The notes under the pieces: generated by a model
Databases searched by the model: none
What the model saw: the letters and a program-made list of their open reading frames with translations, nothing else
Told to the model about the DNA's origin: nothing
Shown here: positions 13,677 through 25,495 of the stretch, in pieces
Numbering within the stretch: the stretch's first letter is position 1
Layout: each line of letters begins with the position of its first letter
Assembly: GCA_032622095.1 (NCBI GenBank)
Contig: CP136065.1
Location: 214,564,151 to 214,628,150 of the forward strand
DNA from: Siphonodentalium dalli
Taxonomy: Eukaryota > Mollusca > Scaphopoda > Gadilida > Siphonodentaliidae
Length of the DNA: 64,000 nucleotides
Reading direction: 5' to 3'
Made by a program: the position numbers and the translations under genes

Positions 13677-14600
13677 GGGTGTGAGATGGAAAATCTCACC
13701 CGAGGGGCCAGATATTTGGGCCGATTTTTCCATCCCCACATCCAAGGTCATGATGTATCATTTTTCTCCCAACCCAAAGAGCCTCATTCCGATGTTTTGT
13801 TTTATACCAATCTTTGGCACATTCCAGTAGCTTCGTAACGGTAAGTCTGGGGAGAAATCTGATGCGATATTCGTGATTATCTGGGATGATTTCAGTACAT
13901 ATAGTATATAAACAAAGCGCGTTACCCGTGCGCGCGGTGTTAATACGTTCGAGTGAAATCAACATGGGGTTGTGAAAGCCACATGAATACGTCGGACATG
14001 AATACGTCACATCGTTGCACCTGTGCGTATTGATAAGAAGTATATACCAATCGTGTTTGTCATGGGAAATGTCCATATCGGTATCATTAGAAAAGGAAAC
14101 ATGTTTATATATGACAGACAAAGTTAGTTAGCCGTGTTCGGCGATTTTTTGCAAAGATGACAGTTGTTCGAATGTGGAACTATTTCGTTCGTCATTTGTG
14201 AAGCGGCTATTGTTCACGTGTTACGAATGTGCAAGTAATGCCAGTTTCGCTTTGAGGGCCTTCCGTTTGATGAAATGCGTTCGCACAAATAGTCGTTTAT
14301 ATTGCATGCTATGCGTCTGCAAGAGAGGTTATGTTGAAGGTTCTTCGTTCTTTCTTCGTTGTGTATCTCCATTTATATTAACGTCCACGAATTCGTTCGT
14401 ATTTATTTACTTGAAACGTGAAGCATAACTGGTTGTTCACCATTGTTTAATTTGCCACAACAAATGATGACGGATTGATAATTAGTTCCGGGTCTTGATT
14501 AAATATGTAAAGTAGTCACGTGGGTAGGGCGACACACCGTGTCACGTGTTGGGTGAGACAGGAAATCTCACCCATCTATCCCACACGGGCTGCCTGTGCT
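13677..14600. repeat. Segment bounded by two hairpin motifs
   Basis: GTGAGAT/ATCTCAC with a 5-base loop at 13681-13699 and GGGTGAGA/TCTCACCC with a 7-base loop at 14551-14573 lie in the same orientation, each followed by a CCATCCC- or ATCCCAC-like tract. This resembles paired ends of a small non-autonomous transposon, but no target duplication or transposase was identified. A 141-codon minus-strand open frame (13696-14121) lies between them and matches no family I recognise. Confidence 0.4.
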
Positions 14601-15209
14601 AAAATGTGTAGGGATGGGAGAAAAAGTTACGCTCCAGGTGCACTCCGAACATTTCCACGAGATCGCCTGAAGTTTTTGTTCTAAATATAGCCCGTAAAAT
14701 GTCCCGAATGGGTGTATGTATTATACGAGACAAATCCAAATAAAATCAACATTATTTGATGGAAGAGTTTCCGGACAGGTGTCTTCGGTTCATATTTATT
14801 ATTTTATTCCCCGGAATCTAGATAAAACTTGTTACGAAGAGATACACGATATTTAACACAGTGAGATGAGATGCCACGCCCATTACAGAGATAAAATAGG
14901 TGATACTAAACATGTAATTAAGAGTTGGATATCGCGATCTACACCGTGCTTTGTCGTGTTGTAAATGTGCGAAGGTTTGAAATGTTGTGCAGTCTGGTGG
15001 GTCACGGCTTGTCAATCTGGCATATGAACCTGTTTCTTGTTCATCCTCCTTGATCTATTATCCGGTACTCTTTTCTTGGATTCATGACCATCCAGTATTC
15101 GTGTGTTCCAGATCCTGGATCGAACGGACCCCACTAAATTCACGGGACAACTCTGTCCAAATAATCGTACAGTACTTTGTTGTTGCCTTTTCGTACCGGC
15201 CAAACCATA
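14601..15209. other. Non-coding stretch before the minisatellite
   Basis: No convincing gene. The last part (15150-15215) is not tandem repeat itself but recurs almost identically at 16080-16145 inside the following array. Confidence 0.5.
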
Positions 15210-17130
15210 TTCGACCTGAAACAAAGTGGTAACATGACGTATATCAGGGACAAGTTCCAAAGTGGTATATAACGTGTAGCAGGGACATGGTACAAAGTGG
15301 TAACACGGCGTACAGCAGGGACAGGTTACTCAGTGTAAATATGACGTATATCAGGGACATTTACAAAGTGGTATCATGACAGATAGCAGGGACATGGTAC
15401 AAAGTGGAAACCTGACGTATAGCAGGGACATGGTACAAAGTGGTAACATGGCGTGGAGCAGGGACATGTTACACAGTGGTGACATGACGTACACCAGGCA
15501 CGTTAACAAAGTGGTAAGATGACGTATATCAGGGGCATTTGCAAATTGGTAGCATTACGTATAGAATGTACATGTTACAATGTGGTAACATGGCCTATAG
15601 CAGGGACACAAAGTGGTAACATGGCGTAGAGCAGGGACATGTTACGCAGTGGTAACATGGCGTAGAGCAGGGACATGGTACAAAGTGGTAACATGGCGTA
15701 GAACAGGGACGTTAACAAAGTGGTAAGATGACGTATATCAGGGGCATTTGCAAATTGGTAGCATTACGTATAGAATGTACATGGTACAATGTGGTAACAT
15801 GACCTATAGCAGGGACATGGTACAAAGTGGTAACATGGCGTAGAGCATGAACATGTTACGCAGTGGTAACTTGACATCAGGGACGTTTACGAAGTGGCAG
15901 CATTACGTAAAGCATGTACATCATACAGTACATGGTACAATATGGTAACATGACGTACAAATTGTGGTAGCATTACGTATAGAATGTACATGGTACAATG
16001 TGGTAACATGGCCTATAGCAGGGACATGGTACAAAGTGGTAACATGGCGTATAGCATGAACATGTTACGCAGTGGTACAACTCTGTCCAAATAATCGTAC
16101 AGTACTTTGTTGGTTGCCTTTTCGTACCCGCCAAACCATATTCGACCTGAAACAAAGTGGTAACATGGCGTATATCAGGGATAAGTTCCAAAGTGGTATA
16201 TAACGTGTAGCAGGGACATGGTACAAAGTGGTAACATGGCGTAGAGCAGGGACATGGTACAAAGTGGTAACATGGCGTGGAGCAGGGACATGGTACAAAG
16301 TGGTAACATGGCGTAGAGCAGGGACATGTTACTTAGTGTAAGTATGACGTATATCAGGGACATTTACAAAGTGGTATCATGACAGATAGCAGGGACATGG
16401 TACAAAGTGGAAACCTGACGTATAGCAGGGACATGGTACAAAGTGGTAAGATGGCGTGGAGCAGGGACATGTTACACAGTGGTGACATGACGTACACCAG
16501 GCACGTTAACAAAGTGGTCAGATGACGTATATCAGGGGCATTTGCAAATTGGTAGCATTACGTAAAGAATGTACATGGTACAATGTGGTAACATGACCTA
16601 TAGCAGGGACATGGTACAAAGTGGTAACATGACGTAGAGCATGAACATGTTACGCAGTGGTAACTTGACATCAGGGGCGTTTACAAAGTGGCAGCATTAC
16701 GTAGAGCATGTACATCATACAGTACATGGTACCATATGGTAACATGACGTATAGCAGAGACATGGTACAAAGTGGCAGCATTACGTATAGCATGTACATC
16801 ATACAGTACATGGTACAACATGGTAACATGACGTACAGGTATAGCAGAAGCATGGTACAACGTAGCAGCATGACGTTTAGTTGGGACACCGTACAAAGGG
16901 GTAACATGACGTTTAGCATTAACATGACACAAAGTGGTAACATGGCGTATAGCAGGGACAAGACACAAATTGTTAACATGGCGCATAACAGGGACATGAC
17001 ATAAAGTGGTAATCCGACGTATAGCAGGGACATTTACAGTGGTATCATGACGTATATCAGGGCTATGGTGCAAAGTGATAACCTGACGTATATCGGGGAT
17101 ATGGTACAAAGCGTTAACATGATATATACA
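15210..17130. repeat. 36-bp minisatellite array with nested duplication
   Basis: About 50 degenerate copies of a 36-bp unit (ACAAAGTGGTAACATGGCGT then AGAGCAGGGACATGGT). A non-repetitive ~65-bp block starting CTCTGTCCAAATAATCG occurs at 15151 and again at 16081, 930 bp apart. Downstream of it the specific order of variant units is repeated (15361 matches 16364, shift 1003), so a roughly 1-kb segment of the array was duplicated. The unit length is a multiple of three, which gives 12-residue repeats in minus-strand open frames. Frames are short and interrupted, so coding is unlikely. Confidence 0.95.
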
Positions 17131-19517
17131 TATCCATGCGCGAGTTTATTGTGGAGACAGTGTGGTTTGTGTGATTGCTCTTTTGTGAATGACTGTCAAT
17201 ATTGTGCACCTAGTGTATGTCTATGTAACGGTTATCTATATATTTAGGCAATAAACATTTAAAATAAAGAGAAACAACTCAATGTCCACAGCATATCAAT
17301 GGTCTAATTGATTTTGTTTCGGCATAACGATTGTAATATTTGTGGCATAGAAGGTGCCTTTAATTGCAAATCCTCGGAGTTCTGAGTTAAATAAGAGTTT
17401 GTCCTTGTGGCGAAACGTAACAGAGGATTGGAGGATTGTATCTCGCATTATTGAGCACAATTTATTCTTGAAAAGTGTGGCGACTCAATCGACGTGGAAT
17501 AAAGATAAGATATCGTCCCAGTTTGTGTTTCTATTTTTATTGAGCTATATTTACGTGTAACAGATTTACGAAGCCACTTGTCTGAATACGTTGTGTAGAT
17601 TATGACATCGAATCACGCGGGCTGGCCGCGGTGAGTAAACGATGGAAGAAGGACGAGATATATTGTGTCCTTTGTGTAAGCATCGAGTCGGCGGCGAAAT
17701 ATCATCTGGTGATAACTTGCATACGTTTTTTCCAGAAATTAGACAAAAGTATATACAGGAATATTTCTGGAAATACCGAAGTGTGTATCAATTTCCTAAA
17801 CTTCTCTCCGCTGAGAATATATCCGTACTTAAATATGTGTATATTTATTTGAAGCTAGCCATCAGAGAATATTGCATGAAGACTTAGTCAGCATATACGG
17901 CAGGCTATTTTGGCATCACTTTCACCGCGTCCTAATTGGCTCACACTGGCGAAACCTGGTATTTGTATTATTTTTTATATTTCTGTTGCCACGCAAATGG
18001 CTAATCGATGCGAATGTTACCAATATGTTCGTATATTGTTGTGGTCGCACAAAGCAAGATGCTATTCAGAAACACGAGCTAACCAAAGATAGGTGTTCCG
18101 AGTTTGAATTGTAAAACTGGGAGTAACTCTATGATTAATGTCTGTCATTATTTTTATACAAAATTGTATCTGCTACGTCACAAGTTCGGCATTGACGGAA
18201 CGTGGCGAGAATGGAATATATCAATTGAATTGAATATGCAATTGTATGTAGTAAAATACAATGTGTGTAAAACTGATGACAGAAATTAATGATAGAGTTG
18301 TCAAATCGACCACTTTACTTGGATTATCGGTAATGTCTAAATCGCTATACAAGCAGATTTATCGGGAGTCCTTTGATAATTAAGATCTGCTGTTTCTTGA
18401 ATAGAAAAGGAACATAGGGTATAATAAGGGTATAACGAAATATAAAGTCATATTACAATACATACTTTGATGTGGGTGGTTTATATGCTGCAATAATTTG
18501 TACCCAAGGAACCGTTTCTTAAGTGTTATTGGATTTTATTATAACTGCGAGATGGAGAATCCGTGTTTTGTGAACATTTTTAATATTGGATTTTTCAGTT
18601 ACCCGGATGTACATGTACGAATAACATAATTACCACGAAATTACGATTAGGGTGTACTTTATCCACTAACCCTTGTGTGTGGAGCGTACTGAATCATAAT
18701 AATGCCACAAAATAACACATATGGGCAGGTCATAACACGCTGGTCTTTAAAAGATGATTTTGATAACATAATTGGTGAACTCATCGAAACAAGTGGTTCC
18801 ACAAAAATCACTCCACATCAGCACTGCCTGAAGGATTGGAGTGTAGTGATGTAAAAACAGCTCATGTGACTAATATAAACCCGTGAAGACACATTATATA
18901 TTAATTCGTATATATTTATAAATAAGACACATTCGAAGTACATAATAAGCGCGCCTATATAGCCACCGTGGTAAAGATAACGTGATTAAAGAGATAGATA
19001 CGATTATGCCAACATTACACAGGAAACACTGAATATGTTCTATTCTGTCTGCCCCAATGCCGAAAACAAGAGGAAACGAGTGAAAACAAAAATATTTTAG
19101 TTCTTGCGTACATAAGTTGACTTAATATCGAACATGCCGCCATTGTGCCAGCGACAATATAAATGGATCATGAACTATCAGCGCCATCTCACCAAGTTTT
19201 GTATTCTTCGTTCGTTAACCATATAGGGGTGTTAGGGTGGAAATTTCCAACATTTTGGAATGTTTGATGTACCAGTTCGACAGTTCCAAAACAAGGGGTG
19301 GTGCGCAAAATTAATACAATTTATTAGTCTTGGACAATCCTGGTCTGCTTCAAGGGTGGAGTTGGAAATTCCAAGATGGACACTCAAAGTAGACCATCTA
19401 GTCACGTCCCTGTGATAAAACGACGTGAACCCAAGCAAAACACACCGCACAATATTAATATCGCCTGCATGCACATTAGTATATGGTTCGAAATATTCAA
19501 AGCCGCTATTATTTCTT
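17131..19517. other. Intergenic region, no recognisable gene
   Basis: AT-rich, with only short unsupported open frames. One small inverted repeat lies at 19240-19375 (GGTGGAAATTTCCAAC mirrored by GTTGGAAATTCC) and may be a minor MITE. Confidence 0.5.
17642..17887 (+). CDS. Hypothetical 81-codon ORF
   Basis: Starts ATGGAAGAAGG and reads MEEGRDILCPLCKHRV near the N-terminus, with one C-x2-C pair followed by a Tyr/Phe-rich stretch. The paired cysteines could be half of a zinc site, but no second pair follows, so this is not a RING or zinc finger as it stands. No homologue is recognised, no splice borders were identified, and the ORF may be chance. It is included only because the composition is less biased than that of the surrounding frames. 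Confidence 0.2.
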   Translation: MEEGRDILCPLCKHRVGGEISSGDNLHTFFPEIRQKYIQEYFWKYRSVYQFPKLLSAENISVLKYVYIYLKLAIREYCMKT

Positions 19518-19669
19518 TTGTAATGCGCATTGTACAACATAATGTTAACACGCCCGTATACAGCGTCCTTTTATTTGCGTGTCAGGTTGTTAACTAACGT
19601 CGGTGGTGCATGTAGAATTTAGACTTCCTTGTCGACGGCGAATGCGTCTTCGTTTATTTAGATCTTCTA

Positions 19670-19751
19670 ATGGCGATCTTTTGGTTATTTTTGATTACAT
19701 TGTCCTCCACATCGGATAAGTTGGCAGCTCAACAGATACCTACCAATACAT
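19670..19751 (+). CDS. Signal-peptide exon of a secreted protein, copy 1
   Basis: First-exon candidate of 82 bp: ATG, then the peptide MAIFWLFLITLSSTSDKLAA with a short hydrophobic core and an Ala-rich cleavage region before QQIP, ending in ACAT|GTGAGT, a strong splice donor. The exon ends after the first base of a codon (phase 1). The copy at 29246-29327 has the same length, start and donor, with most differences conservative. This conservation supports real coding rather than chance. The partner exon is not adjacent; the galactose-binding exon at 55633 starts in the matching phase, and a small lectin-like secreted protein is the best inference. Whether this exon is used today is unknown. 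Confidence 0.65.
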
Positions 19752-19847
19752 GTGAGTTACATAATCTGTTAACCCTCTGTTATTCAAATGTCAACACATT
19801 ATACGTTAAGTTGTTTTTGTTATGCGACAGTTACGTGTGCCATTGCA

Positions 19848-20439
19848 GGGTGTGTGGTTTGGGGGCTAACCCCGGGATGGTCGAATAGACCGAGAGGTCT
19901 ATTCCTTCAACCCTCATTTTTAAGCTTTATTTAGAATACATAAAAAAAATTGAATGTTTTTTCTTCAATTTCTTTTTCCTGGATATGGCGGATCTTTCGA
20001 GAGGTTGATGTCGATCTTGCCCTTTATTGTACGGACGATGAGTCTTCCAGGCGATGAATGGTGCTGGTCAGGCCCTTTATAGATCTGGCGATCCCTCAGC
20101 AGGAAGAATTCGTAGTTACTGAGCTGTATTTCTTTCCTCCTGAGTGGTGTGAACTGATCGCTGTCCCGATTCTGACACGTTCATCGTTTACGTGTTGTCG
20201 CTCTGCTCTGCTTGGCGACGCCGGCACCTCCTCATACTTCGGCGTCGCAAGGGCGGATGTGGTCCCTTCCGCCCCTGTTGGAGTCTGGCTTGCTGGAGTT
20301 GCCATCTACATTGTACACGTCGAAGACAGCGGCAGGAACCTCCGGGTGACGTCGGTGTTCCTGATGCCGCTGTCCTCGCCGACGGCAGGGACGTCCGGGT
20401 CGACATCAGCGTCCCTGCTCCGTCTGGTGGTGGTGATTT
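19848..20439 (-). mobile_element. GC-rich insertion with 10-bp target duplication
   Basis: A 592-bp block flanked on both sides by TGCCATTGCA (19838-19847 and 20440-20449). The homologous site near 29415 lacks it. Read on the minus strand it has GC-rich coding-like sequence (proline/serine-rich, then a frame containing QFTPLRRKEIQLSNYEFFLL), an AATAAA near 19930, and an AATAGACC/GGTCTATT hairpin just before its end. That layout looks like the 3' end of a 5'-truncated retroelement without a poly-A tail. The flanks show no terminal inverted repeats. The family is not recognised. Confidence 0.75.
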
Positions 20440-20947
20440 GCCATTGCATTCTGATTTTGATATTTATGCAAGTAGTCGTCATTATAGTCTGCGAGATGAA
20501 CTAACTGCATGATGTGATCAGGCTGATGATTGGATAAGATATGTATAAGTCATGTACTCGTCACATCCGATACGCTACCCGATGATCGCGGCCGAATTAG
20601 GATCATATCAGCGTTTCGTTTTGACTGTCAGACAGCGACCTATTTTGACACTCGTTTCCAGTTTAGGAGACCTTTACTCCATTTTACCGTTTTGTTATAT
20701 CGTCTCTCGCTGTGTGGAAGTGAAGACAAAACGCCGATACTATATTCCTATTTTAATTATGTTGCTGAACGGTGGGTAACACCATTGTGAGTATGAATAT
20801 TACTGTACATCAAAAGTGTGTTAAATGTTGTGTTAAACTGAGCGTTGTTGACTCCTCTGTTGCGCCCGCTGACAACTCGCTAGCTAGCTGGCAGAATTCT
20901 GCCCGGAGAATGTTTTTTGTATAGTTCCATGTTACACCACAATTTAC

Positions 20948-21171
20948 CTAGCGTGCGAATATAAGTTCTCTCCGGGAGCATCGATGGTGCATTGCTATTT
21001 GATATATGGTTTTCGACTGTAGTAATAATGGGATGTGTATAGAGCCTATCCCCGCGAGGATCCGTATCGCAAATAACAGTGATCTCTGACTGAGCAGACG
21101 TTAATAAACTGCCATTTGCACACTCGTATGTTAACGTGATGATGGAAACACTACATAACGAACCCGGTATT
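20948..21171 (-). CDS. Cysteine-containing exon, copy 1
   Basis: The minus strand is open for about 110 codons here. Plausible borders are TTTCATCAG before 21171 and CTAG|GTAAAT after 20948, giving a 224-bp exon. It reads TLTYECANGSLLTSAQ, then EITVICDTDPRGDR and later PSMLPERTYIRTL, with three cysteines. The homologous frame at 29904-30125 keeps most residues (TYE-stop, ANG, TIICT, RGDR.YTHPII, MLPERTYIRTLGKL), showing protein-level conservation. The domain is not recognised; the spacing loosely recalls a sushi-like module but lacks its full cysteine pattern. It lies on the strand opposite the nearby signal-peptide exon, so the two are not one transcript as arranged. Confidence 0.5.
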
Positions 21172-21205
21172 CTGATGAAATGGTTTAAATATAACAGCAT
21201 GCAAG

Positions 21206-22369
21206 CCAATCCTAACTAATTCCAGATAATGCCATCTTGTCCATTCAATATACCCAATATATCACATAACCTAGAAAACATTAGAATTGATTTATAACTT
21301 TTTTATTAGAGTATTTGGAGGTAAGGCAAGTAAAATGTGTCGACAAACACTGAATGAAACTATGCATATCAGATATCATTTTAAAAAGGAATGACATGAC
21401 GTCGGTTTAAAATGAGCAGAACTAGTGCAGGTATCTGGACCGATTTGTGCAACGGTTAAAGGTAAAATGGCGAAATGATGTGTTTTTTTAAATACACTGA
21501 ATAAATCAAGATCAGTATATGGGATCTTATATGGCAGAAATTCTTATTGCATCCGTGAAAGTTTTAGTAGCGCCTTTTTGACCTCGCAAAATGTATGTGA
21601 TGTTCTTGTTTATATAATCTTGAAATATTCGTTGAATTTATATTAAACAAATGTCAACCAACATGGCTGCGAAATTACTGCAATGTTAGACACTTTTCAA
21701 ATATGCAATTATATTACTGACATTCTCTGCTCTGCTCACATAATTTAGACAGCTATGAAGTTAAACGTGAAAGCTATTAAATGTGTATTCGGGATTGGAA
21801 TTCCAAACCATCAATTACAACAAAATACATACACAATTCAATTTAACAGCGATATGAGCTTTGTTGTGATACCAAATGAGGCATATCAATTAAAATTATT
21901 GATGCAACACATTTGACTTGCTATTTTCATATTCGGTCGAAAGATCGTCAGTGCTGGAATGTGTATAATGCTTCTACCTCCGACTTTAACTCAACTTTGC
22001 CAATCTTACCCAGGTGTCCAATTTCCATTTATCTCACGAGCGAGGTAACACGTTTGTCCCTCACAACAATGTGTCTATTATATCTTAATGGAAATGTGGT
22101 TTTCATTCATCCTCACGTTGACAATTCAATTCAAGTTATTAGATACTCTCATCGTATAACAATACATATTGAGAAGAAATGTGTTAGTGCATGCAATTCA
22201 CAATGATGTGTATGCATATATGTATATATTGGGAATTAAACGGGGTATTTGTGTATTCATAAGAAATGTTGGCGTAATTTGGCAGTCATGTGCATATATT
22301 TCATCAGGGGATGGGGTGGATTGGGGCGGGGAGTAACAGGTTGTTAAGCATCATGAGTGGTTTATCTCA
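21206..22369. other. Intergenic region, no gene seen
   Basis: AT-rich sequence with short frames only. A G-rich patch at 22310-22332 (GGGGATGGGGTGG, then GGGGCGGGG) could form a quadruplex. Confidence 0.5.
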
Positions 22370-24975
22370 CGCTGGGCCTTTTTGATAAATATTGAAAGTT
22401 TTGTCATACATGTAGCTTTCACACCGCTAGAGTTAAATAGTTCATAAAGTTTTATTACGTTAGGTCGACTGTAGTAGTACGGTTTGATATATTTCAATCT
22501 TAGATCTCTTAACTGCGGGCAGATGAGACTGGTGTGGTATTCGTCACGGTGACGTCACCTAGCGCTTCCATCATATAAGGTGCATTTCCTATCGGAATAC
22601 GGGGTATTTATCCACGAAACAGTTTCCACTGGAAATGTGTGGTTTCTAGGTCTGAATCTAAGGAGGGTCAATAAGGCGCTGTTGTCATCTAAGGATATAT
22701 ACTTCGGTCTACCGAAGTTCGGTTTTATATAACTATAAAACGCAAATTTGTTTGATGTATCAAAAGACGAATACCATTCGGTTGTGTATGCGTCCATGAG
22801 TTTCTGTTTTACAGCACAATACAATATTTTGACACTACTCACTGATTGATTCTGCCATGTATATGACATACCTAGATTATTTAGCTCCGTTCGTACAAAT
22901 TTTTAGCCATGGGATATTCACCGATTCCTTCGTACTTGATTCTGTCATAATGGTGTAAGGGATATAGGGGAGTCTGGTGCTTTCCATATTTAATATCTTG
23001 CTCCAGTATATTAGGGGTTTTGTCTTGATTTTCGTCACGATTGGTACGATTCCCAGCTCTCCGTATATAAATGTCTGAGAAGTCGACTTGTTCAAGTTAA
23101 GAATAAAACGTAGAAACCATGTTTCTATTTTTCTGAAAAATTCAAGGTTTTCAAACCCCCAGATCTCGGCGCCGTATGTACTGATGGGTACAATACATTT
23201 TTCATAAACTTCGAGAATAGATTCGACCGATAGTTTGTTACTGCGGGCTGTGTTTATTATTGCGTACATTTCCTTTTTTTGCGATATTACATCTGATGTT
23301 TCTGTCCCTGGTGAATCTACCTGATTTGTTGAACTCCGATCCGAGGTATTTATAGTTGTTTACAACTTCTATTTTTTCCGAGTTTAAACGAAATTTTGCC
23401 TCCTTATTTTTCTTGCGACTTCTTTCGAATATTACGACATTTGTTTTCGAGAGGTTTATTTTCATCTTCCAGATATCGCAATATTCTGTGAATTTATTTA
23501 ATGAATGTTGGAGACCTTCCTTTGTATTCGATATAAGTATTGTAGTGTCCGCATATAACAGAAGGAGAAGTTTAAAGCCGCTTTCACACATGTCCGTTTC
23601 TCCGATGCGTTTCCTTGCGTTTCTAATATTTTAACGCATCCGGAAAACGCATCGGTCAAAACAGTGATAATATCATTGGGTCTTTCACACATGTGCGTTT
23701 GCCGGATGCGTTTCTTTTTTTTCATGTCTCGGACTTGAAATGCTGCGTCTCGCCTGCTTTTCTAAAAAAGCATACACAAGCATGTGTGGCTAGCTTTACT
23801 ATTTCGACCGATGCGTTTTCCGGATGCGTTAAAATATTAGAAACGCAAGAAAACGCATCCGAGAAACGGAAATGTGTGAAAGCGGCTTAAGGTAAAAGAC
23901 GGTGTCCGAATTTCTAATTTGTTCTAAGTTGAAACCGTCACATCCACAACTCAGTCATTTAGATATATGAAAAAAAGAATCGGAGAAAGGCTGCCTCCTT
24001 GTTTCAAGTCTACGTAACGACGTTGACGTCGATTCGCGATCTTTTAGGCATAATCTCATATTGTGATACAAGCCGTTGATAACTCGATTTTGCCTGGAAC
24101 ATTGCAACTGTATAGCTTTGTCCAAAGGCTTTCTCTGTGAATTAGATCGAAAGCTTTGGAGAAATCAACAAACGCACAGAAAAAGTTCTCTCTGTTGACA
24201 TTTGCTAAGTTGGTCAGCATTAAATTCTGATTGGATGCGATTTTGTTCGATGTAAGCATAGATACGTTTGCTTAAGATACTGGTGAAAACATTTGACATA
24301 CAACTCAACAGTGTTATCCTGCGGTAGTTGTCTCGATTTGAAGTGTCATTCTTATTTTTGAAGATGGGGCTAATAACTCCAATATCCCAGTCAGTTTGAA
24401 TAACACCTGTACCGAATATAACATTAAAGTATAAGGTGTATAAAAGTCACCTAGAAATGGCCAGCTATGTTTAATAAATGAGTTATTAACATTGTCACAT
24501 ATCGGGGCCTTGCCTGATTTCAACGATTTAACGACGTTCTCTATTTCGGTTTTAGAATTTGGCCCGTTCAAAGAATTGTCATTCTATCGTGATTCCGGGT
24601 TGGACTCTGGTTGGGTTATTGGTTTGGCTGACGCCTGTATCTGCCATAGCCGATAACGCGAGTTCTTCGTTTTCGTAGTGAGATCTGAAGCTCTCTACTG
24701 TGGGGCGTGGTAGTTCACGCGTCTTTTTGGGTCCACTAATTTCTTTAAGAAGTTTCCAGAAATCTTTGCTGGAATTAGTGCGAATGTTATGTAACTTTGT
24801 TCTTATACCCGCATTATATTTCATTTTACTTCTGGTTAATGCCATTTTGTATTGTTGTCTTCTTTTAATCATTAACGCCCATCGTGTGTATACTGGTGGG
24901 CATATTTTAGATAGCTGTGTGTCTGTGGAGCTTTTGTAAATAGATAATTGTTTTTTTTTCGGTTGTGACAATTCG
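22370..24975 (-). mobile_element. 5'-truncated LINE, family A
   Basis: Minus-strand ORF2-like reading frames in the right order but several frames: the linker with SSKDFWKLLKEI (24971-24579); RT start VKSLKSGKAP (24571-24314); the palm FVDFSKAFD (24259-24056); KQGGSLSPILFF (about 24000-23930); the catalytic box as YADTTIL, one Asp short of Y-A-D-D (about 23550); thumb and IVPISTYGAEIWG with YGELGIVP (23269-22877); and a C-terminal part continuing to about 22370 with RDEYHTSLICPQLRDL. No endonuclease is present, so the copy is 5'-truncated at about 24975. It is dead: the missing Asp, frameshifts and a MITE insertion all break it. Confidence 0.92.
23576..23887. mobile_element. MITE with long terminal inverted repeats, TAA target duplication
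   Basis: The 312-bp element begins AGCCGCTTTCACACATG and ends with its complement; the inverted repeats extend about 85 bp and contain CGGATGCG/CGCATCCG motifs. It is flanked by TAA (23573-23575 and 23888-23890), and a TTAA reading of the flanks is also possible. It sits inside LINE family A just beside the catalytic box, so it is younger than the LINE. A TWA target duplication fits the PIF/Harbinger superfamily, but no transposase is present to prove it. Confidence 0.9.
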
Positions 24976-25495
24976 CAGTAGGTCCCTGTTTGCGGAGATC
25001 TATTTGCGGAGTCCCCGAATTCGCGGAGGTCCCCTAAAATGGTCGAAATATGTTGATTTTAACGAGGGAACGGGAGCGTATATGAACTGTGATTTATACT
25101 GATTTGCTATGAACGTTTTGTCATACAAATTGTATTTTTATATTCAACAATAGACTAATTTTTCCTTACGTCTTGCTGTCTTGTTGTTTTAAGATATTTT
25201 AAGGAAGGCTATAATCTGGCCGTGTCAATCTGAGCTATGGCGATCGGATATCTCACAGGACAACACATTTCGGGTTTTCGAGGGGTGTGTATTCGCTGGA
25301 TTGACAGTTGCAGTATGCAACTATTATGACCACATTAATTGCTTTCAATGTTTAGATATCAACAATGGCTGGACCACTGTTGATGATTTTATGGCGGGAA
25401 CACAATGTCTACAATTTTTTATCCGCATTTAGAGACTTCTGGTGTGGTGAATTAGAAACCTACAGTAATTAGCCGTAGTTTTTTGTAAGCATGGC
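24976..25495. other. Non-coding stretch
   Basis: The first 70 bases hold a degenerate TTTGCGGAG/TTCGCGGAGGTCCCC repeat next to the LINE break. The remainder shows nothing recognisable. Confidence 0.5.

Larger units (their letters stand above)
19518..21205. repeat. Segmental duplication, copy 1
   Basis: Matches 29130-30120 in the same orientation over most of its length (for example TGTGTCAGGTTG..., GGATCATATCAGCGTTT and GCGTGCGAATATAAGTTCTC in both). Copy 1 carries a 592-bp insertion that copy 2 lacks. Both copies hold a plus-strand signal-peptide exon and a minus-strand cysteine exon, so the duplication carried gene pieces. Confidence 0.9.

Noticed and set aside
14174-14428. 84-codon plus-strand ORF
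   Set aside because: No domain, no splice support and composition like chance frames nearby.
16065-17109. Minus-strand frames with repeated YHVPAIRHVTTL-like 12-mers
   Set aside because: Product of a 36-bp minisatellite; no start, splice site or conserved frame across units.
20058-20504. 148-codon plus-strand ORF as a membrane protein
   Set aside because: It runs across both borders of the 592-bp insertion, and the better coding signal in the insert is on the minus strand.
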